Notes: generated by a model not told the origin, from the sequence alone. A DNA stretch of 64,000 nucleotides from Peptococcaceae bacterium UBA4068 (GCA_002382665.1 DFZA01000015.1:4083-68082); one strand, 5' to 3'. Shown: positions 1 through 8,664, counted from the first letter of the stretch. Numbers and translations are program-made.

Positions 1-177
1 GACTTATTATTATCATACAGGGTACTTTTATTTGTGTATACCTGTGAATTACTAGCGCTATTGATCATAACTAACCGCCCCCTCATACCGTATATCGTCA
101 AAACTCAATAAAAATTTAGCTTTACAGAAAACTTATCAATAACGGTTCATGTTATGCAGATTTTATGCAGGTCCATA

Positions 178-1011
178 TTATATGGATACAAGAGTCACAA
201 CAACCAACTCCGGCCGGTTATTGAGCCTTACAGGGAACAGGCTATTGCCCAATCCCCTGCTGACAATCATTGAAGTGTTGGCTTTTTGATACTCACCGCT
301 TGTATATTGGGGAAAAATTCCCTTTTCAGGCGCGTATAATCCGCCGACCAGTGGCAATCTGAACTGCCCTCCGTGGGCATGGTCGGAAAATACCAAATCA
401 AGACCGTTGCGGACATATAAATCAAAAAGCTCCGGCCTGTGCGAAAGCACTATTTTAAAATCTGTATCGTGCGGCAGGCTATATAGATATTTTTCCATCA
501 GCAACGTATCGGTTTTATCCCAATGTCCGGTAGTCAAGAACGCGGGGTCGGCAAGCCCGACAATAGTGATCTTATCGTTGCCTCTTTTAATTTCGCAATC
601 AGCATTATCCAAAACTTTTACATCTAATTTCTGTAAACCAGTACTGATACTACGATACCTTTTAGACCATCCCTCATGGTTGCCGGTCACATAATATACG
701 GGAGCAATCTTAACCGCGCCTGCGATAAACGTCAAAGCGACCTCCAGGTCATACTTGTGCCTGTCGATCAGATCACCTGTGACGACAATGATATCGGGCG
801 AAACCTCTCTAATCTTTTTAAGTAATCTCTGCCCTTTTACTCCAAAATTTTTATTGTGCAAATCAGATACCTGCGCAATAATAAAACCGTCAAACGCTGG
901 CGGTATTTTTTTATTTTGATAATTAATTCTTGTCGTAACAATATCATTGTCTTGCCAGATACAAAAAAATATTACGGCAACGACAATGATAGAGATAATA
1001 ACCCCCATCAT
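178..1011 (-). CDS. Membrane-anchored calcineurin-like metallophosphoesterase (YkuE type)
   Basis: A 277-residue protein with one N-terminal membrane segment (about residues 4-20) and a metallophosphoesterase domain facing outward. The metal-binding motifs are in order: SDLH at 49-52, GD at 79-80, GNHE at 110-113, then SHRPE and a C-terminal SDHAHGGQ block. This matches the YkuE-like branch of the family, whose members act on phosphoesters at the membrane; the substrate cannot be read from the sequence. The start is supported by an AAGGA-type ribosome site. It is transcribed alone, and no partner gene is visible to its left within the window. Confidence 0.85.
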   Translation of the reverse strand: MMGVIISIIVVAVIFFCIWQDNDIVTTRINYQNKKIPPAFDGFIIAQVSDLHNKNFGVKGQRLLKKIREVSPDIIVVTGDLIDRHKYDLEVALTFIAGAVKIAPVYYVTGNHEGWSKRYRSISTGLQKLDVKVLDNADCEIKRGNDKITIVGLADPAFLTTGHWDKTDTLLMEKYLYSLPHDTDFKIVLSHRPELFDLYVRNGLDLVFSDHAHGGQFRLPLVGGLYAPEKGIFPQYTSGEYQKANTSMIVSRGLGNSLFPVRLNNRPELVVVTLVSI

Positions 1012-1133
1012 ACATCACGTCCTTGGTCGGGATGCTTCACAGCAATTAAATTATAGCGTTTAAATAAACATCTGAAAAGCAATTTTTACCGCATTTATAA
1101 ACAAACCGAAAACTTAATACTATGACAAAAAAG

Positions 1134-1156
1134 GCAGACTTTACCGGAAAGTCTGC
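1134..1156 (-). terminator. Rho-independent terminator after the FlxA-like gene
   Basis: A perfect 9-bp stem (GCAGACTTT with AAAGTCTGC, 5-base loop) is followed on the minus strand by a run of six T residues. It lies 33 bases downstream of the stop of the gene at 1189-1506. Confidence 0.85.
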
Positions 1157-1188
1157 TAAAATGATTTACTAGACTGTTAAATTTGTAT

Positions 1189-1506
1189 TTAAGCTAAAAT
1201 ATCAATAATATTGGATGAATGTTTTAGTTGGGTATTAGTTGAAGTGACTTGGTTTTGCTGCTCTTTTTCGGCCTCAGTTTGTTCGCTTTTGATTCTTTGG
1301 ATCTGAGCATTCAATTGTTGAATCTGATTTTGAATCAGCTCAATTTGCTGCTGTTTGGTTTCATCGTCTCCATCGCTTTGGTTAATACTGACGATTTCGG
1401 ATTGCAGCTTATTGATTTGCTTTTCCAACTTATCTATAGCGCTCTCATAATCCGATGATTTACTTGATACTGCAGAAGAGGCAGGTACCGATGATATAGT
1501 AGTCAT
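1189..1506 (-). CDS. FlxA-like coiled-coil protein
   Basis: A 105-residue, very hydrophilic protein. A Ser-rich N-terminus (residues 1-20) precedes a long heptad-rich coiled coil (about 22-85) dominated by Gln, Glu, Lys, Ile and Leu, resembling the FlxA-like family of small coiled-coil proteins. No catalytic motif or membrane segment is present, and the biochemical role of the family is poorly defined. A GAAGGTG ribosome site supports the ATG. It stands alone, with a terminator directly behind it. The upstream region is AT-rich and holds a TATACT-like element but no convincing -35. Confidence 0.65.
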   Translation of the reverse strand: MTTISSVPASSAVSSKSSDYESAIDKLEKQINKLQSEIVSINQSDGDDETKQQQIELIQNQIQQLNAQIQRIKSEQTEAEKEQQNQVTSTNTQLKHSSNIIDILA

Positions 1507-1655
1507 TTTAGCACCTTCAATAATTATATTTAATATTTAATTCTATTAACTATTTCGGTTTTATCATTTTAAAAATTAGAGTATAGCATTATTTTTTATT
1601 AAAAACAGTGTAAAGACTTATTCTCAGTCTCTCTCACGGCAATATACCTCCATTA

Positions 1656-2222
1656 GTGCAAACTATGTCGGAAAGCAGATTAAAAAGGGTTTTAACAGTC
1701 GGCGTAGAAAATGAAAATCATGGTTTAGCAGTAGCGGAGGAACTAGTAATGGACGGATTAAATGAAATCTTTCTGATTGAATGTATGAAAGAAAATTTGG
1801 CGCACGCCCGTCATGTGGAAAATGAACGCATGATGTTTAATTCCATATTTGCAGCTCTGGTTGGCGGCTCACTGGCAATAGCATCTCAGCTTAATGACAA
1901 AATTATCATCGTCACAATTATCGGTATTCTGATGATGGTAAATATCATTTGCTTGACTTTTACCAAACGCTGGAACAAAGTATTTAAAAACCACTACGCT
2001 CTGGCTCAAAAAATATATCTTTCATTTCTAAATATGGAGTCTCCAACCGCCATAGATGCCGGCGAGAAAAACCAGGATATTAACCGTTTATATTATTTTG
2101 ATAACCGGCTAAACGAAAACCCTGTGAAAACTTATATCAGTACCGGAAAATATTTTATCATCTATAATACTGTAATTTTTGTTCTTCTGACCTGCTCTCT
2201 ATTCTACTTTATCAGTTACTGA
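1656..2222 (+). CDS. Hypothetical three-segment membrane protein
   Basis: I do not recognise this 188-residue protein with certainty. It has a hydrophilic N-terminal 55 residues, a closely spaced hydrophobic pair at about 61-79 and 82-102, an amphipathic stretch with the W-N-K...Y-A-L...K-I-Y-L pattern (106-127), and a final membrane segment at about 165-187. The paired helices followed by a charged amphipathic region resemble two-helix SLATT/RipA-like membrane proteins, but this is only a resemblance. The start is unsure: GTG at 1656 and ATG at 1665 are both possible and neither has a good ribosome site. Confidence 0.55.
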   Translation: MQTMSESRLKRVLTVGVENENHGLAVAEELVMDGLNEIFLIECMKENLAHARHVENERMMFNSIFAALVGGSLAIASQLNDKIIIVTIIGILMMVNIICLTFTKRWNKVFKNHYALAQKIYLSFLNMESPTAIDAGEKNQDINRLYYFDNRLNENPVKTYISTGKYFIIYNTVIFVLLTCSLFYFISY

Positions 2223-2249
2223 TTAAAACCAGTATGTAAAGGAGCATTA

Positions 2250-3041
2250 ATGTATAAGCTTTTAGCCATTGATCTCGATGACACCCTGCTGGCTGAGGAT
2301 CTGACCATACCGCAAGAAACGGCGGCAAAACTCCGCGCCCTCCAACAAAAAGGAGTTGGAGTCACCTTAGCCACCGGCAGAATGTTCACCTCCGCCCGTA
2401 TCTATGCCCTGCAACTGGGGCTCAAACTACCGCTCGTTACATATAATGGCGCGGTTGTCCGTGCCGCAACATCCGATACGGCTTTTTTTTCGCATCTGAT
2501 TCCGCCGGAGCAGATACGAGAGGTCATTGCATGTTGTAAAGAACATAATTGGTATCTGCAATTGTATAGCAACGACCAAATAGTTGTGGAGAAGATCACC
2601 GCCGAGACCCGTATAGATCCTGATTTAAAAAATACCACAGCACTGGAAGTCGACGATTTTCTGACTGCGGAGATCAAACCGTCGCCCAAAATGATGATCG
2701 TAGAAACACCGGAAAACATCGGCCGTGTTGCCGATACTCTACGACAGACAATCGGCGACGCCTTATATATAACCGGTTCCAAACCGTATCTTGTGGAAAT
2801 GATGTCTCGGAATGTTTCCAAAGCCAAAGCGCTGGCCGAACTTTGCATTAAACTGGGTATTGACCGCAGAGAAGTGATTACAGTTGGCGATAGCGGTAAC
2901 GATCTGGAAATGGTGGAATGGGCCGGGCTGGGTATTGCCGTCGGCAATGCCTCGGCAACCCTGAAAAACGCCGCTGACTATATCAGTACCGCCCAGCGCA
3001 GCCAGGCTATTTGTGAAATAATCGATAAATATTTTAAATAA
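2250..3041 (+). CDS. Cof-type HAD-IIB sugar-phosphate phosphatase
   Basis: A 263-residue haloacid-dehalogenase-fold hydrolase. Motif I is DLDDTLL near residues 8-14, motif II is ATGR near 41-44, and motif IV is GDSGNDLEM near the C-terminus, with a Cof-type cap between. Family members dephosphorylate sugar phosphates or flavin/PLP-type phosphates in the cytoplasm; the substrate is not predictable. AAAGGAG precedes the ATG at normal spacing. A second member of the same family lies at 55351-56148, and the two share the same overall layout. Confidence 0.85.
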   Translation: MYKLLAIDLDDTLLAEDLTIPQETAAKLRALQQKGVGVTLATGRMFTSARIYALQLGLKLPLVTYNGAVVRAATSDTAFFSHLIPPEQIREVIACCKEHNWYLQLYSNDQIVVEKITAETRIDPDLKNTTALEVDDFLTAEIKPSPKMMIVETPENIGRVADTLRQTIGDALYITGSKPYLVEMMSRNVSKAKALAELCIKLGIDRREVITVGDSGNDLEMVEWAGLGIAVGNASATLKNAADYISTAQRSQAICEIIDKYFK

Positions 3042-3100
3042 TATATAATTACGCCCTAATAATAAACAGCTAACAATAAAAATGCGGTTAATAAACACAA

Positions 3101-3128
3101 AGACCATGTACTTAAGTGTACATGGTCT
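3101..3128 (-). terminator. Terminator of the tRNA operon
   Basis: A strong hairpin (AGACCATGTAC paired with GTACATGGTCT) is followed on the minus strand by a T-rich tail. It lies 5 bases past the CCA end of tRNA-Gly. Confidence 0.8.
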
Positions 3129-3132
3129 TCTT

Positions 3133-3207
3133 TGGAGCGGGCAAAGGGATTCGAACCCTCGACTTTCACCTTGGCAAGGTGACACTCTACCACTGAGTTA
3201 TACCCGC
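3133..3207 (-). tRNA. tRNA-Gly (GCC)
   Basis: The minus strand folds as a complete cloverleaf with acceptor GCGGGTA/TGCCCGC, anticodon GCC in CTTGCCAAG, T-loop GGTTCGAATCC and encoded CCA. It is the last tRNA of the four-gene operon. Confidence 0.96.
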
Positions 3208-3212
3208 ATATA

Positions 3213-3288
3213 TGGTGCCTTGGGGCGGAGTCGAACCACCGACACGGGGATTTTCAGTCCCCTGCTCTACCAACTGAGCTACCAAGGC
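3213..3288 (-). tRNA. tRNA-Phe (GAA)
   Basis: A complete cloverleaf with acceptor GCCTTGG/CCAAGGC, anticodon GAA in CTGAAAATC, T-loop GGTTCGACTCC, discriminator A73 and encoded CCA. Its anticodon and discriminator base match the specifier and UGGU bulge of the T-box leader at about 38.7-39.0 kb in this window. Confidence 0.96.
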
Positions 3289-3293
3289 GGGGT

Positions 3294-3370
3294 TGGCGAC
3301 GCAGATGGGGCTCGAACCCACGACCTCCAGCGTGACAGGCTGGCATTCTAACCAACTGAACTACTGCGCC
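3294..3370 (-). tRNA. tRNA-Asp (GTC)
   Basis: A complete cloverleaf with acceptor GGCGCAG/CTGCGTC, anticodon GTC in CCTGTCACG, T-loop GGTTCGAGCCC, discriminator G and encoded CCA. Confidence 0.96.
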
Positions 3371-3375
3371 ATATT

Positions 3376-3451
<76 letters not shown>

Positions 3452-3460
3452 GCAAAAGCT

Positions 3461-3489
3461 AGTATACACAATTTCCCCACGCTTGTCAA
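3461..3489 (-). promoter_or_regulatory. Sigma-A promoter of the tRNA operon
   Basis: On the minus strand TTGACA (3484-3489) and TATACT (3461-3466) are separated by 17 bases, close to the ideal vegetative promoter. The tRNA-Val 5' end is 10 bases below the -10 box. Confidence 0.9.
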
Positions 3490-3580
3490 AGGTATTTTTA
3501 CTTTTGGGAGATAAAAATTCGACAGCTTTTTAAGTATAGCCCAAACATTAAAAATCGTCAAGATATTTTGCCATATTTTT

Positions 3581-4825
3581 TTATTTTTTAATTGCGGCAG
3601 CTAAACCGGCGGCACGACCTGTCGAAAAGGCAGCCGTCAAATTAAAACCACCGGTAAATCCGTCGATATCTATGACCTCGCCGGCAAAATATAGCCCCTT
3701 GACCAACTTCGAGGCCATGGTTTTAGGTTCAATCTCTTTGATGGCAACGCCGCCCGCTGTCACTATCGCCTCAGCCAGCGGACGCGCGCTTTTGATCTCA
3801 AGCGGCAAATTCTGCAGCAAAGAACCAAGCTTTTGCCGTTCGGCGCGGCTGATCTGGTTGGAAAACTTCTCCGGCGGTATTTCACTCAAATTCAAAATCA
3901 CCGGTATCAAAGACTGCGGCAGCAAATCGCCAAGGCTATTTTGCAGTTGTTTGCGGCTGTATTTATCCAAATCCCTTTGAATTCGTGCATCAAGCTGTTC
4001 CACACTTAACGCCGGTTTGAGATTGATAGATAAACGCACCTTCTCCAACGGTTGAATCCGGCAAATATAATGAGAAAGTGTCAGTATTATCGGCCCCGAA
4101 ACCCCAAAATGCGTAAAAAGCATTTCACCAAATTCACAGCCTAAAATTTTTTCTTTATAATAGGCTGTAACTTCAACATTTTTCAATGCTAGACCGGACA
4201 GTTCAGTCGGCCAATGTTCTTTTGTTTCCAGCGGCGCCAGAGACGGCCGCAGCGGTATTACCGTATGTCCCGCTTGTTTTGCCAGTCGATAGCCGTCGCC
4301 ACTGCTGCCTGTCAGCGGATAACTCTTACCGCCAGTAGCGACAATCACAGCGTCGGCTTCGATGTTGCTGCCGTCCTCGCAAATCACACCAATCACCGCC
4401 TGATCTGCGATCAACAATTTCTGTACGCGGGTAGAAAAAACAAATTTTACGCCGCAGCTTTGACATTTACGGTCTAAAGCGTTAACGATATCGTGAGCGT
4501 CATCTGACTGAGGAAATACCCGCTTACCCCTTTCGGTTTTTAGCGGCACATCTAGACCTTCAAAAAACTGCATTAAATCAAAAGCGTCAAAAGCATTAAG
4601 CGCACTGTAAAGAAATCTGCCGTTGCCGGGGATATTTTTAAGAACTTCCTCAACCGTACAATTATTTGTTAAATTACAGCGGCCTTTGCCGGTAATCGCT
4701 AATTTACGGCCCAACTGCTGATTACGCTCGATAACGGTCACCACCGCGCCCGCCTCAGCCGCGGCAATAGCCGCCATCATACCGGCAGCACCGCCGCCGA
4801 TGATTACTATTTTTTGTTTGCCCAC
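3581..4825 (-). CDS. BaiN/HI0933-family FAD-dependent oxidoreductase
   Basis: A 414-residue flavoprotein of the HI0933/YhiN family. The N-terminal dinucleotide motif GGGAAG is at 10-15, followed by the family hallmark GRKLAITGKGRCNLTN near 39-54. The second FAD motif is IVATGGKSYP, and the C-terminal block reads GLYFAGEVID...GGFNLTAAFSTG. Family members use FAD and a pyridine nucleotide, but physiological substrates are mostly unknown. It starts with GTG behind GGAAGGAG and is the last gene of the rluB-cobO-baiN-like operon, 13 bases after cobO. Confidence 0.85.
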   Translation of the reverse strand: MGKQKIVIIGGGAAGMMAAIAAAEAGAVVTVIERNQQLGRKLAITGKGRCNLTNNCTVEEVLKNIPGNGRFLYSALNAFDAFDLMQFFEGLDVPLKTERGKRVFPQSDDAHDIVNALDRKCQSCGVKFVFSTRVQKLLIADQAVIGVICEDGSNIEADAVIVATGGKSYPLTGSSGDGYRLAKQAGHTVIPLRPSLAPLETKEHWPTELSGLALKNVEVTAYYKEKILGCEFGEMLFTHFGVSGPIILTLSHYICRIQPLEKVRLSINLKPALSVEQLDARIQRDLDKYSRKQLQNSLGDLLPQSLIPVILNLSEIPPEKFSNQISRAERQKLGSLLQNLPLEIKSARPLAEAIVTAGGVAIKEIEPKTMASKLVKGLYFAGEVIDIDGFTGGFNLTAAFSTGRAAGLAAAIKK

Positions 4826-4838
4826 TTATGGCTCCTTC

Positions 4839-5384
4839 CTAATACTCAATGCCGCGTCTGCCCTGCAAACCCTGCAGGCGGTAAGGATGTTTGATTTCCC
4901 GCATCTCCGTAACCAAATCAGCGGCAGTCATCAGTGATTCCGGCGCATTTCGGCCGGTAATAACCAATTCCTGATGCTGTGGCTTGTCCTTGATCAGACC
5001 AAGCGCATCTTCTTCGCTAACCAGATCAAAATAGATAGCGTTATTAAGCTCATCGAGTATCAATATATCAACGCTTTCGTCAGCCATCACCACGCGCGCC
5101 TTGGCCATCGCAGCGACTGCCAAGTCAATATTTTGCTGATCCGGCGAATTGCCTTTTTTGAGAAACTTATCGCCGCCAAACGAGTATACTTCGATCTCCG
5201 GCAGATGTTTAAAAGCAGCTATTTCGCCGTACCATTCGCCTTTTTTCATAAATTGCACGATCACTACGCGCATACCGCAGCCAGCGGCTCTCAGGGCCAA
5301 GCCAAAGGCGGCGGTGCTTTTACCTTTGCCGTCACCGGTGTAAATCTGCACAAGCCCTAGTTTTTCTTTATCTTTTGCTTCCAT
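4839..5384 (-). CDS. cobO: Cob(I)yrinic acid a,c-diamide adenosyltransferase
   Basis: A 181-residue CobO/BtuR-type ATP:corrinoid adenosyltransferase, which transfers the adenosyl group of ATP to Co(I) corrinoid to make adenosylcobalamin. The P-loop GDGKGKST is at 17-24, followed by ALRAAG and FMKKGEWYGE. The family strand motif LILDELNNAI and the RNAPE block are also present. The length is near that of the family. It overlaps the end of the upstream pseudouridine synthase by 17 bases, so the two are co-translated. No cobalamin riboswitch or other corrinoid gene is nearby. Confidence 0.9.
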   Translation of the reverse strand: MEAKDKEKLGLVQIYTGDGKGKSTAAFGLALRAAGCGMRVVIVQFMKKGEWYGEIAAFKHLPEIEVYSFGGDKFLKKGNSPDQQNIDLAVAAMAKARVVMADESVDILILDELNNAIYFDLVSEEDALGLIKDKPQHQELVITGRNAPESLMTAADLVTEMREIKHPYRLQGLQGRRGIEY

Positions 5385-6135
5385 CGCTATCGCCTCCGTG
5401 CGCTTTCGATAATGATAACAAAGAACTTATCTCCTCTACCGTCAGCTCACGCCAACTGCCCGCCTGCAAATCACCAATAGACAATGGGCCAAGTTTGATT
5501 CTTTTGAGCCTAATTACCGGATGGCCGATGGCGTCAAACATCCGCCTTACTTGCCGGTTTCGCCCTTCATGAATAGTTATTTCGACGCGGCTGCTATCTT
5601 TACCCGGACGCAACAGCTTGACTTCCGCCGGCGCTGTCATACCATCTTCGAGACGAATGCCGCGTTTCAACATATTCAGCTTGTCCCAGGTAACAATACC
5701 CTCGACCTCGGCCAGATATGTCTTGCCCACTTCCATAGACGGATGAAGCAGCCGGTTGGTTAGCTCGCCGTCATTGGTCATTAAGAGCAGTCCGCTGCTG
5801 TCATAGTCAAGCCGCCCCACCGGATAAACACGATCATCAACTGTTTTAAGCAAATCCATAACCGTGCGCCGGCCCCGTTCGTCATGCACCGAAGTAATAT
5901 AACCGACCGGCTTATGCAGTATAATATAACGTTTATTGGCGGTAAATCGCAATACCTTGCCATCGACTGCAATCAGGTCCTTGGTCTTATCAGCCTTGCT
6001 GCCTAACGAAGTCACAACGCGGTGGTTTACCGTCACTCTGCCTTCGCTGATCAGTTGTTCGGCAGCGCGGCGCGAAGCTACCCCCGCCTCTGCAATCAAT
6101 TTTTGTAAACGTTGTTGATTATCTTGCCGCTCCAT
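5368..6135 (-). CDS. RsuA/RluB-family pseudouridine synthase
   Basis: A 255-residue pseudouridine synthase acting on ribosomal RNA. An S4 RNA-binding domain comes first (RLQKLIAEAGVASRRAAEQLI), followed by the catalytic domain with the aspartate motif PVGRLDYDSSGLLLMTNDG and the family signature GRNRQVRRMFDAIGHPV. I chose the ATG at 6135 because AAAGGCGG lies just upstream; an upstream ATG at 6204 lacks a ribosome site and would cross the promoter. It is most like RluB (23S rRNA), but RsuA cannot be excluded. Confidence 0.88.
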   Translation of the reverse strand: MERQDNQQRLQKLIAEAGVASRRAAEQLISEGRVTVNHRVVTSLGSKADKTKDLIAVDGKVLRFTANKRYIILHKPVGYITSVHDERGRRTVMDLLKTVDDRVYPVGRLDYDSSGLLLMTNDGELTNRLLHPSMEVGKTYLAEVEGIVTWDKLNMLKRGIRLEDGMTAPAEVKLLRPGKDSSRVEITIHEGRNRQVRRMFDAIGHPVIRLKRIKLGPLSIGDLQAGSWRELTVEEISSLLSLSKAHGGDSDGSKR

Positions 6136-6164
6136 ACCGTGCCGCCTTTCTTTAGTAGTATATA

Positions 6165-6193
6165 AGTATATCATATCCTCTATTATGAGTAAA
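6165..6193 (-). promoter_or_regulatory. Promoter of the pseudouridine synthase-cobO-flavoprotein operon
   Basis: On the minus strand TTTACT (6188-6193), a 17-base spacer and TATACT (6165-6170) form a promoter, with TG one base upstream of the -10 (extended -10). It overlaps the stop of spmB, so the operon starts anew inside the spmB 3' end. Confidence 0.75.
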
Positions 6194-6716
6194 GAATACG
6201 GCAAACAATCACAGCGCTGATAAAACTTATCGCATCGGCGGCCAAACCCACCGCCGGTGCATAGCGGTATTTTTTGATACCTACAGAACCAAAATATACG
6301 GCTAATATGTAAAAAGTCGTATCGGTACTGCCCTGCATCACTGAGGCCAGCATACCGATAAACGAATCCGGCCCATACCGCTCAAACACTTCCGCTGTCA
6401 ATGCCAGCGAACCGCTGCCAGATAGCGGACGCATCAAGGCAATCGGCAGCACATCGACAGGTATGCCGAGCGCGCGACAAAACGGCGACAGCAAGTTAGC
6501 CAAGGCGGCAAAAGCGCCGGATGATCTGAAAACCGCGATAGCTACCAGCATGCCAACCAGAAAGGGCATGATTTTCAAGGCTACCGTCCAGCCCTCGGCA
6601 GCCCCGTCAACAAATGTTTCGTAAAGCGGTACTTTTTTTATTAAAGCATATAGCGGTATCAGTAACAGAATTAAGGGAACCGCCAACAGAGAAATATAAT
6701 TCAGCATATCCATCAC
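6183..6716 (-). CDS. spmB: Spore maturation protein B
   Basis: A 177-residue integral membrane protein of the SpmB family, mostly hydrophobic, with the nucleoside-transporter-gate type sequence GWTVALKIMPFLVGMLVAIAV and the LMRPLSGSGSLAL motif. With SpmA it is needed for full dehydration of the spore core in Bacillus. Its stop-start junction with spmA is immediate. The start may be the GTG at 6716, the next ATG, or the ATG three codons in, which has the best spacing to an AGGTGAT site. Confidence 0.9.
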   Translation of the reverse strand: MMDMLNYISLLAVPLILLLIPLYALIKKVPLYETFVDGAAEGWTVALKIMPFLVGMLVAIAVFRSSGAFAALANLLSPFCRALGIPVDVLPIALMRPLSGSGSLALTAEVFERYGPDSFIGMLASVMQGSTDTTFYILAVYFGSVGIKKYRYAPAVGLAADAISFISAVIVCRILYS

Positions 6717-7298
6717 CTAGCGAAAATAATGACGGCGTAACAGACGGTCAAATATGACGGCAAAAATAGTGCCGCAGGTAGTCGCCATAATTGTTGCACT
6801 GATAATTGAAGTCGGGTTAGCCGAACCTGAGGCCGCCCGCAGACTGATAACCAAAGTTGGTATGAAAGTGATACAAGCAGTATTGAGCGCCAAAAAAGTA
6901 ATCATCGGCGCACTGGCGGCGGTGGGATCAGGATTGAGTTGCTGTAGGCGTTCCATGGCCTTGAGCCCAAAAGGAGTGGCCGCATTACCCAGTCCCAAAA
7001 AATTGGCGGCCAGGTTCATAACAATAGCAAAAAAGGCCGGATCATCCCGCGGTACGGACGGGAATAACCAACCGGCTATCGGTGCAATCACTTTAGCAAT
7101 TATATTCACCATGCCGGAGCGTTCCGCCAGTTTTAGCAGACCCATCCATAAACACAGCACGCCGGCAAGTTCAATGGAGAGTTTTACCGCGTTGGCGGCC
7201 GCCGAAAAGGCCGCTGTTGTAACAGCGCCAATATTACCGGTAAACAGTGCGTAGGTGATGCCTACTGCCAGCAGGGCAAACCAAATCATGTTGAGCAT
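6717..7298 (-). CDS. spmA: Spore maturation protein A
   Basis: A 193-residue membrane protein of the SpmA family. Hydrophobic segments run through most of its length and the motif LGLGNAATPFGLKAME is typical. It works with SpmB in spore core dehydration. The ATG at 7298 is chosen because GGAGGAGG lies just upstream; the open frame continues to 7457 but that extension crosses a terminator hairpin and the end of dacF. The order dacF-spmA-spmB is as in Bacillus. Confidence 0.92.
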   Translation of the reverse strand: MLNMIWFALLAVGITYALFTGNIGAVTTAAFSAAANAVKLSIELAGVLCLWMGLLKLAERSGMVNIIAKVIAPIAGWLFPSVPRDDPAFFAIVMNLAANFLGLGNAATPFGLKAMERLQQLNPDPTAASAPMITFLALNTACITFIPTLVISLRAASGSANPTSIISATIMATTCGTIFAVIFDRLLRRHYFR

Positions 7299-7352
7299 AG
7301 CAAAAGTCCTCCTCCAACAGCATATGAGCTGTCCAACGCTATTATGCTCAAC

Positions 7353-7377
7353 AAAAAAAGCGGAGCCAAAGCCCCGC
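7353..7377 (-). terminator. Terminator or attenuator between dacF and spmA
   Basis: On the minus strand GCGGGGC and GGCTCCGC form a GC-rich hairpin with a 3-base loop, followed by seven T residues. It lies between dacF (ends 7421) and the spmA ribosome site, so spmAB is either separately initiated or reached by partial read-through. Confidence 0.8.
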
Positions 7378-7420
7378 CGACCACTTTTTACAGTCTGATA
7401 GGGCCTCAGCCCCGCAAAAT

Positions 7421-8563
7421 CTATGATGTTACTAATACTTCCCAGATTCGCTCCCAAGATTGTTTCAGCACCATACCAAAAGTATATTCATCTACTCCCT
7501 GATCAGGATACAAATCATAAACAGCTTTGCCGCCGTCACCTTCAATATAAGTTACAGTACCAATCGGCTTATCCGGATCAACCGGAGCAGTTAATGAAGA
7601 GGGAATATCAATGGTAACGCTAGCCTCCGCATCACTGTTTTTTGACTGCACAACTAACGCATCCTGCCGCAATACGGCTTTAACACTGTCGGTTCTTCCT
7701 TTATGTATCTTAACCAAGCCAAAGCTGTCTCCGTCAGAGGCCACCTTTTTTGACTGATAATTAGTAAACCCATAATCCATCAATGACGCCATCTGGTCAT
7801 ACATCGAATTGCAATGGAGTACCACGCCGATTAAACGCATATTCCCGCGAGTAGCGGAAGCTATCAGACAGGAACCGGCTTCCTTGGTATAACCTGTCTT
7901 CCCGCCATCAGCACCCTCATATTTATCAAGCCACTTGTCGATGTTATAGACTACTCTGTCATAATCATTATTGGCCCAGGGCATAGACCAGGAGCGGGTA
8001 ACAATCACTTGATTGAATTTAGGCATGGTCATTGCCTGCTTAGTTATAAAGGCCAAATCATAAGCTGACGAATAATGACCATCTTTTTGCAGACCATAGG
8101 CTGTGACCCAATGACTGTCTTTAAGTCCTAATTCGGCAGTTCGCTGATTCATCATATCGGCAAAAGCTTCCTCACTACCGGCTACGGTAATCGCCAGCAT
8201 CTGCGCCGCGTCGTTGGCGGAACGCAAGAGCATTGCATACAATAAATCCTCAACCTTCACTGTCTCTCCCGGTTCCAACCAAATACTGGCTTCGCCTGCA
8301 TTGACAAAATCGGCGGGCACCGTTACCGTCTGCGATAAGTCATCAATATGCTCCAATACCAATAAAGCCGTAAGAACCTTAGTCGTACTGGCTATCGGCA
8401 ATGATTTATGAGCTTTTTGCTGATAAATAATTCTGCCGGTGTTAGCGTCAATAAGTATCACCGAAGTAGCATCAACTTGAATGGCGCTGGCGCTGGCAGG
8501 GAAAATCAACAGTATACACGATATTAATATTGTCGTAAGTATTAAAGGAAACTTTACTTTCAC
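7421..8563 (-). CDS. dacF: Sporulation D-alanyl-D-alanine carboxypeptidase (DacF-like)
   Basis: A 380-residue penicillin-binding serine peptidase of family S11. A signal peptide (about 1-27, ending ASA) is followed by the active-site tetrad STTK at 59-62, SAN at 115-117 and KTG at 222-224, then a PBP5-type C-terminal domain. It trims the terminal D-Ala of peptidoglycan stem peptides outside the membrane. Its position before spmA-spmB argues for DacF, which controls cortex cross-linking, rather than vegetative DacA. The C-terminus ends in an amphipathic helix (VLKQSWERIWEVLV) that could anchor it. Confidence 0.9.
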   Translation of the reverse strand: MKVKFPLILTTILISCILLIFPASASAIQVDATSVILIDANTGRIIYQQKAHKSLPIASTTKVLTALLVLEHIDDLSQTVTVPADFVNAGEASIWLEPGETVKVEDLLYAMLLRSANDAAQMLAITVAGSEEAFADMMNQRTAELGLKDSHWVTAYGLQKDGHYSSAYDLAFITKQAMTMPKFNQVIVTRSWSMPWANNDYDRVVYNIDKWLDKYEGADGGKTGYTKEAGSCLIASATRGNMRLIGVVLHCNSMYDQMASLMDYGFTNYQSKKVASDGDSFGLVKIHKGRTDSVKAVLRQDALVVQSKNSDAEASVTIDIPSSLTAPVDPDKPIGTVTYIEGDGGKAVYDLYPDQGVDEYTFGMVLKQSWERIWEVLVTS

Positions 8564-8610
8564 GCCTACCTTCCTTTCATAACTTTTTTATTTTCCCTAA
8601 ATATAAAAAT

Positions 8611-8629
8611 AATCCTGCCAAACAGGATT
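8611..8629 (-). terminator. Terminator after ytfJ
   Basis: The hairpin AATCCTG/CAGGATT with a 5-base loop is followed by ATTTTTAT on the minus strand. It also has a T run on the plus side. It separates ytfJ from dacF. Confidence 0.8.
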
Positions 8630-8664
8630 ATTTTTTGTACGGTAATAATTAACTTTAATTCTAT

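Noticed and set aside
1507..1655. Flagellar sigma-D promoter before the FlxA-like gene
   Set aside because: A TAAT-15-ACCGAAAT pattern on the minus strand is loosely similar but too far from the consensus to call.
3082..3351. Open frame across the tRNA cluster on the plus strand
   Set aside because: It lies wholly over the antisense of the tRNA genes and the terminator, with no ribosome site.
4839..6135. Cobalamin riboswitch for cobO
   Set aside because: The gene is internal to an operon led by a pseudouridine synthase, and no B12-box-like sequence is seen near the promoter at 6165-6193.
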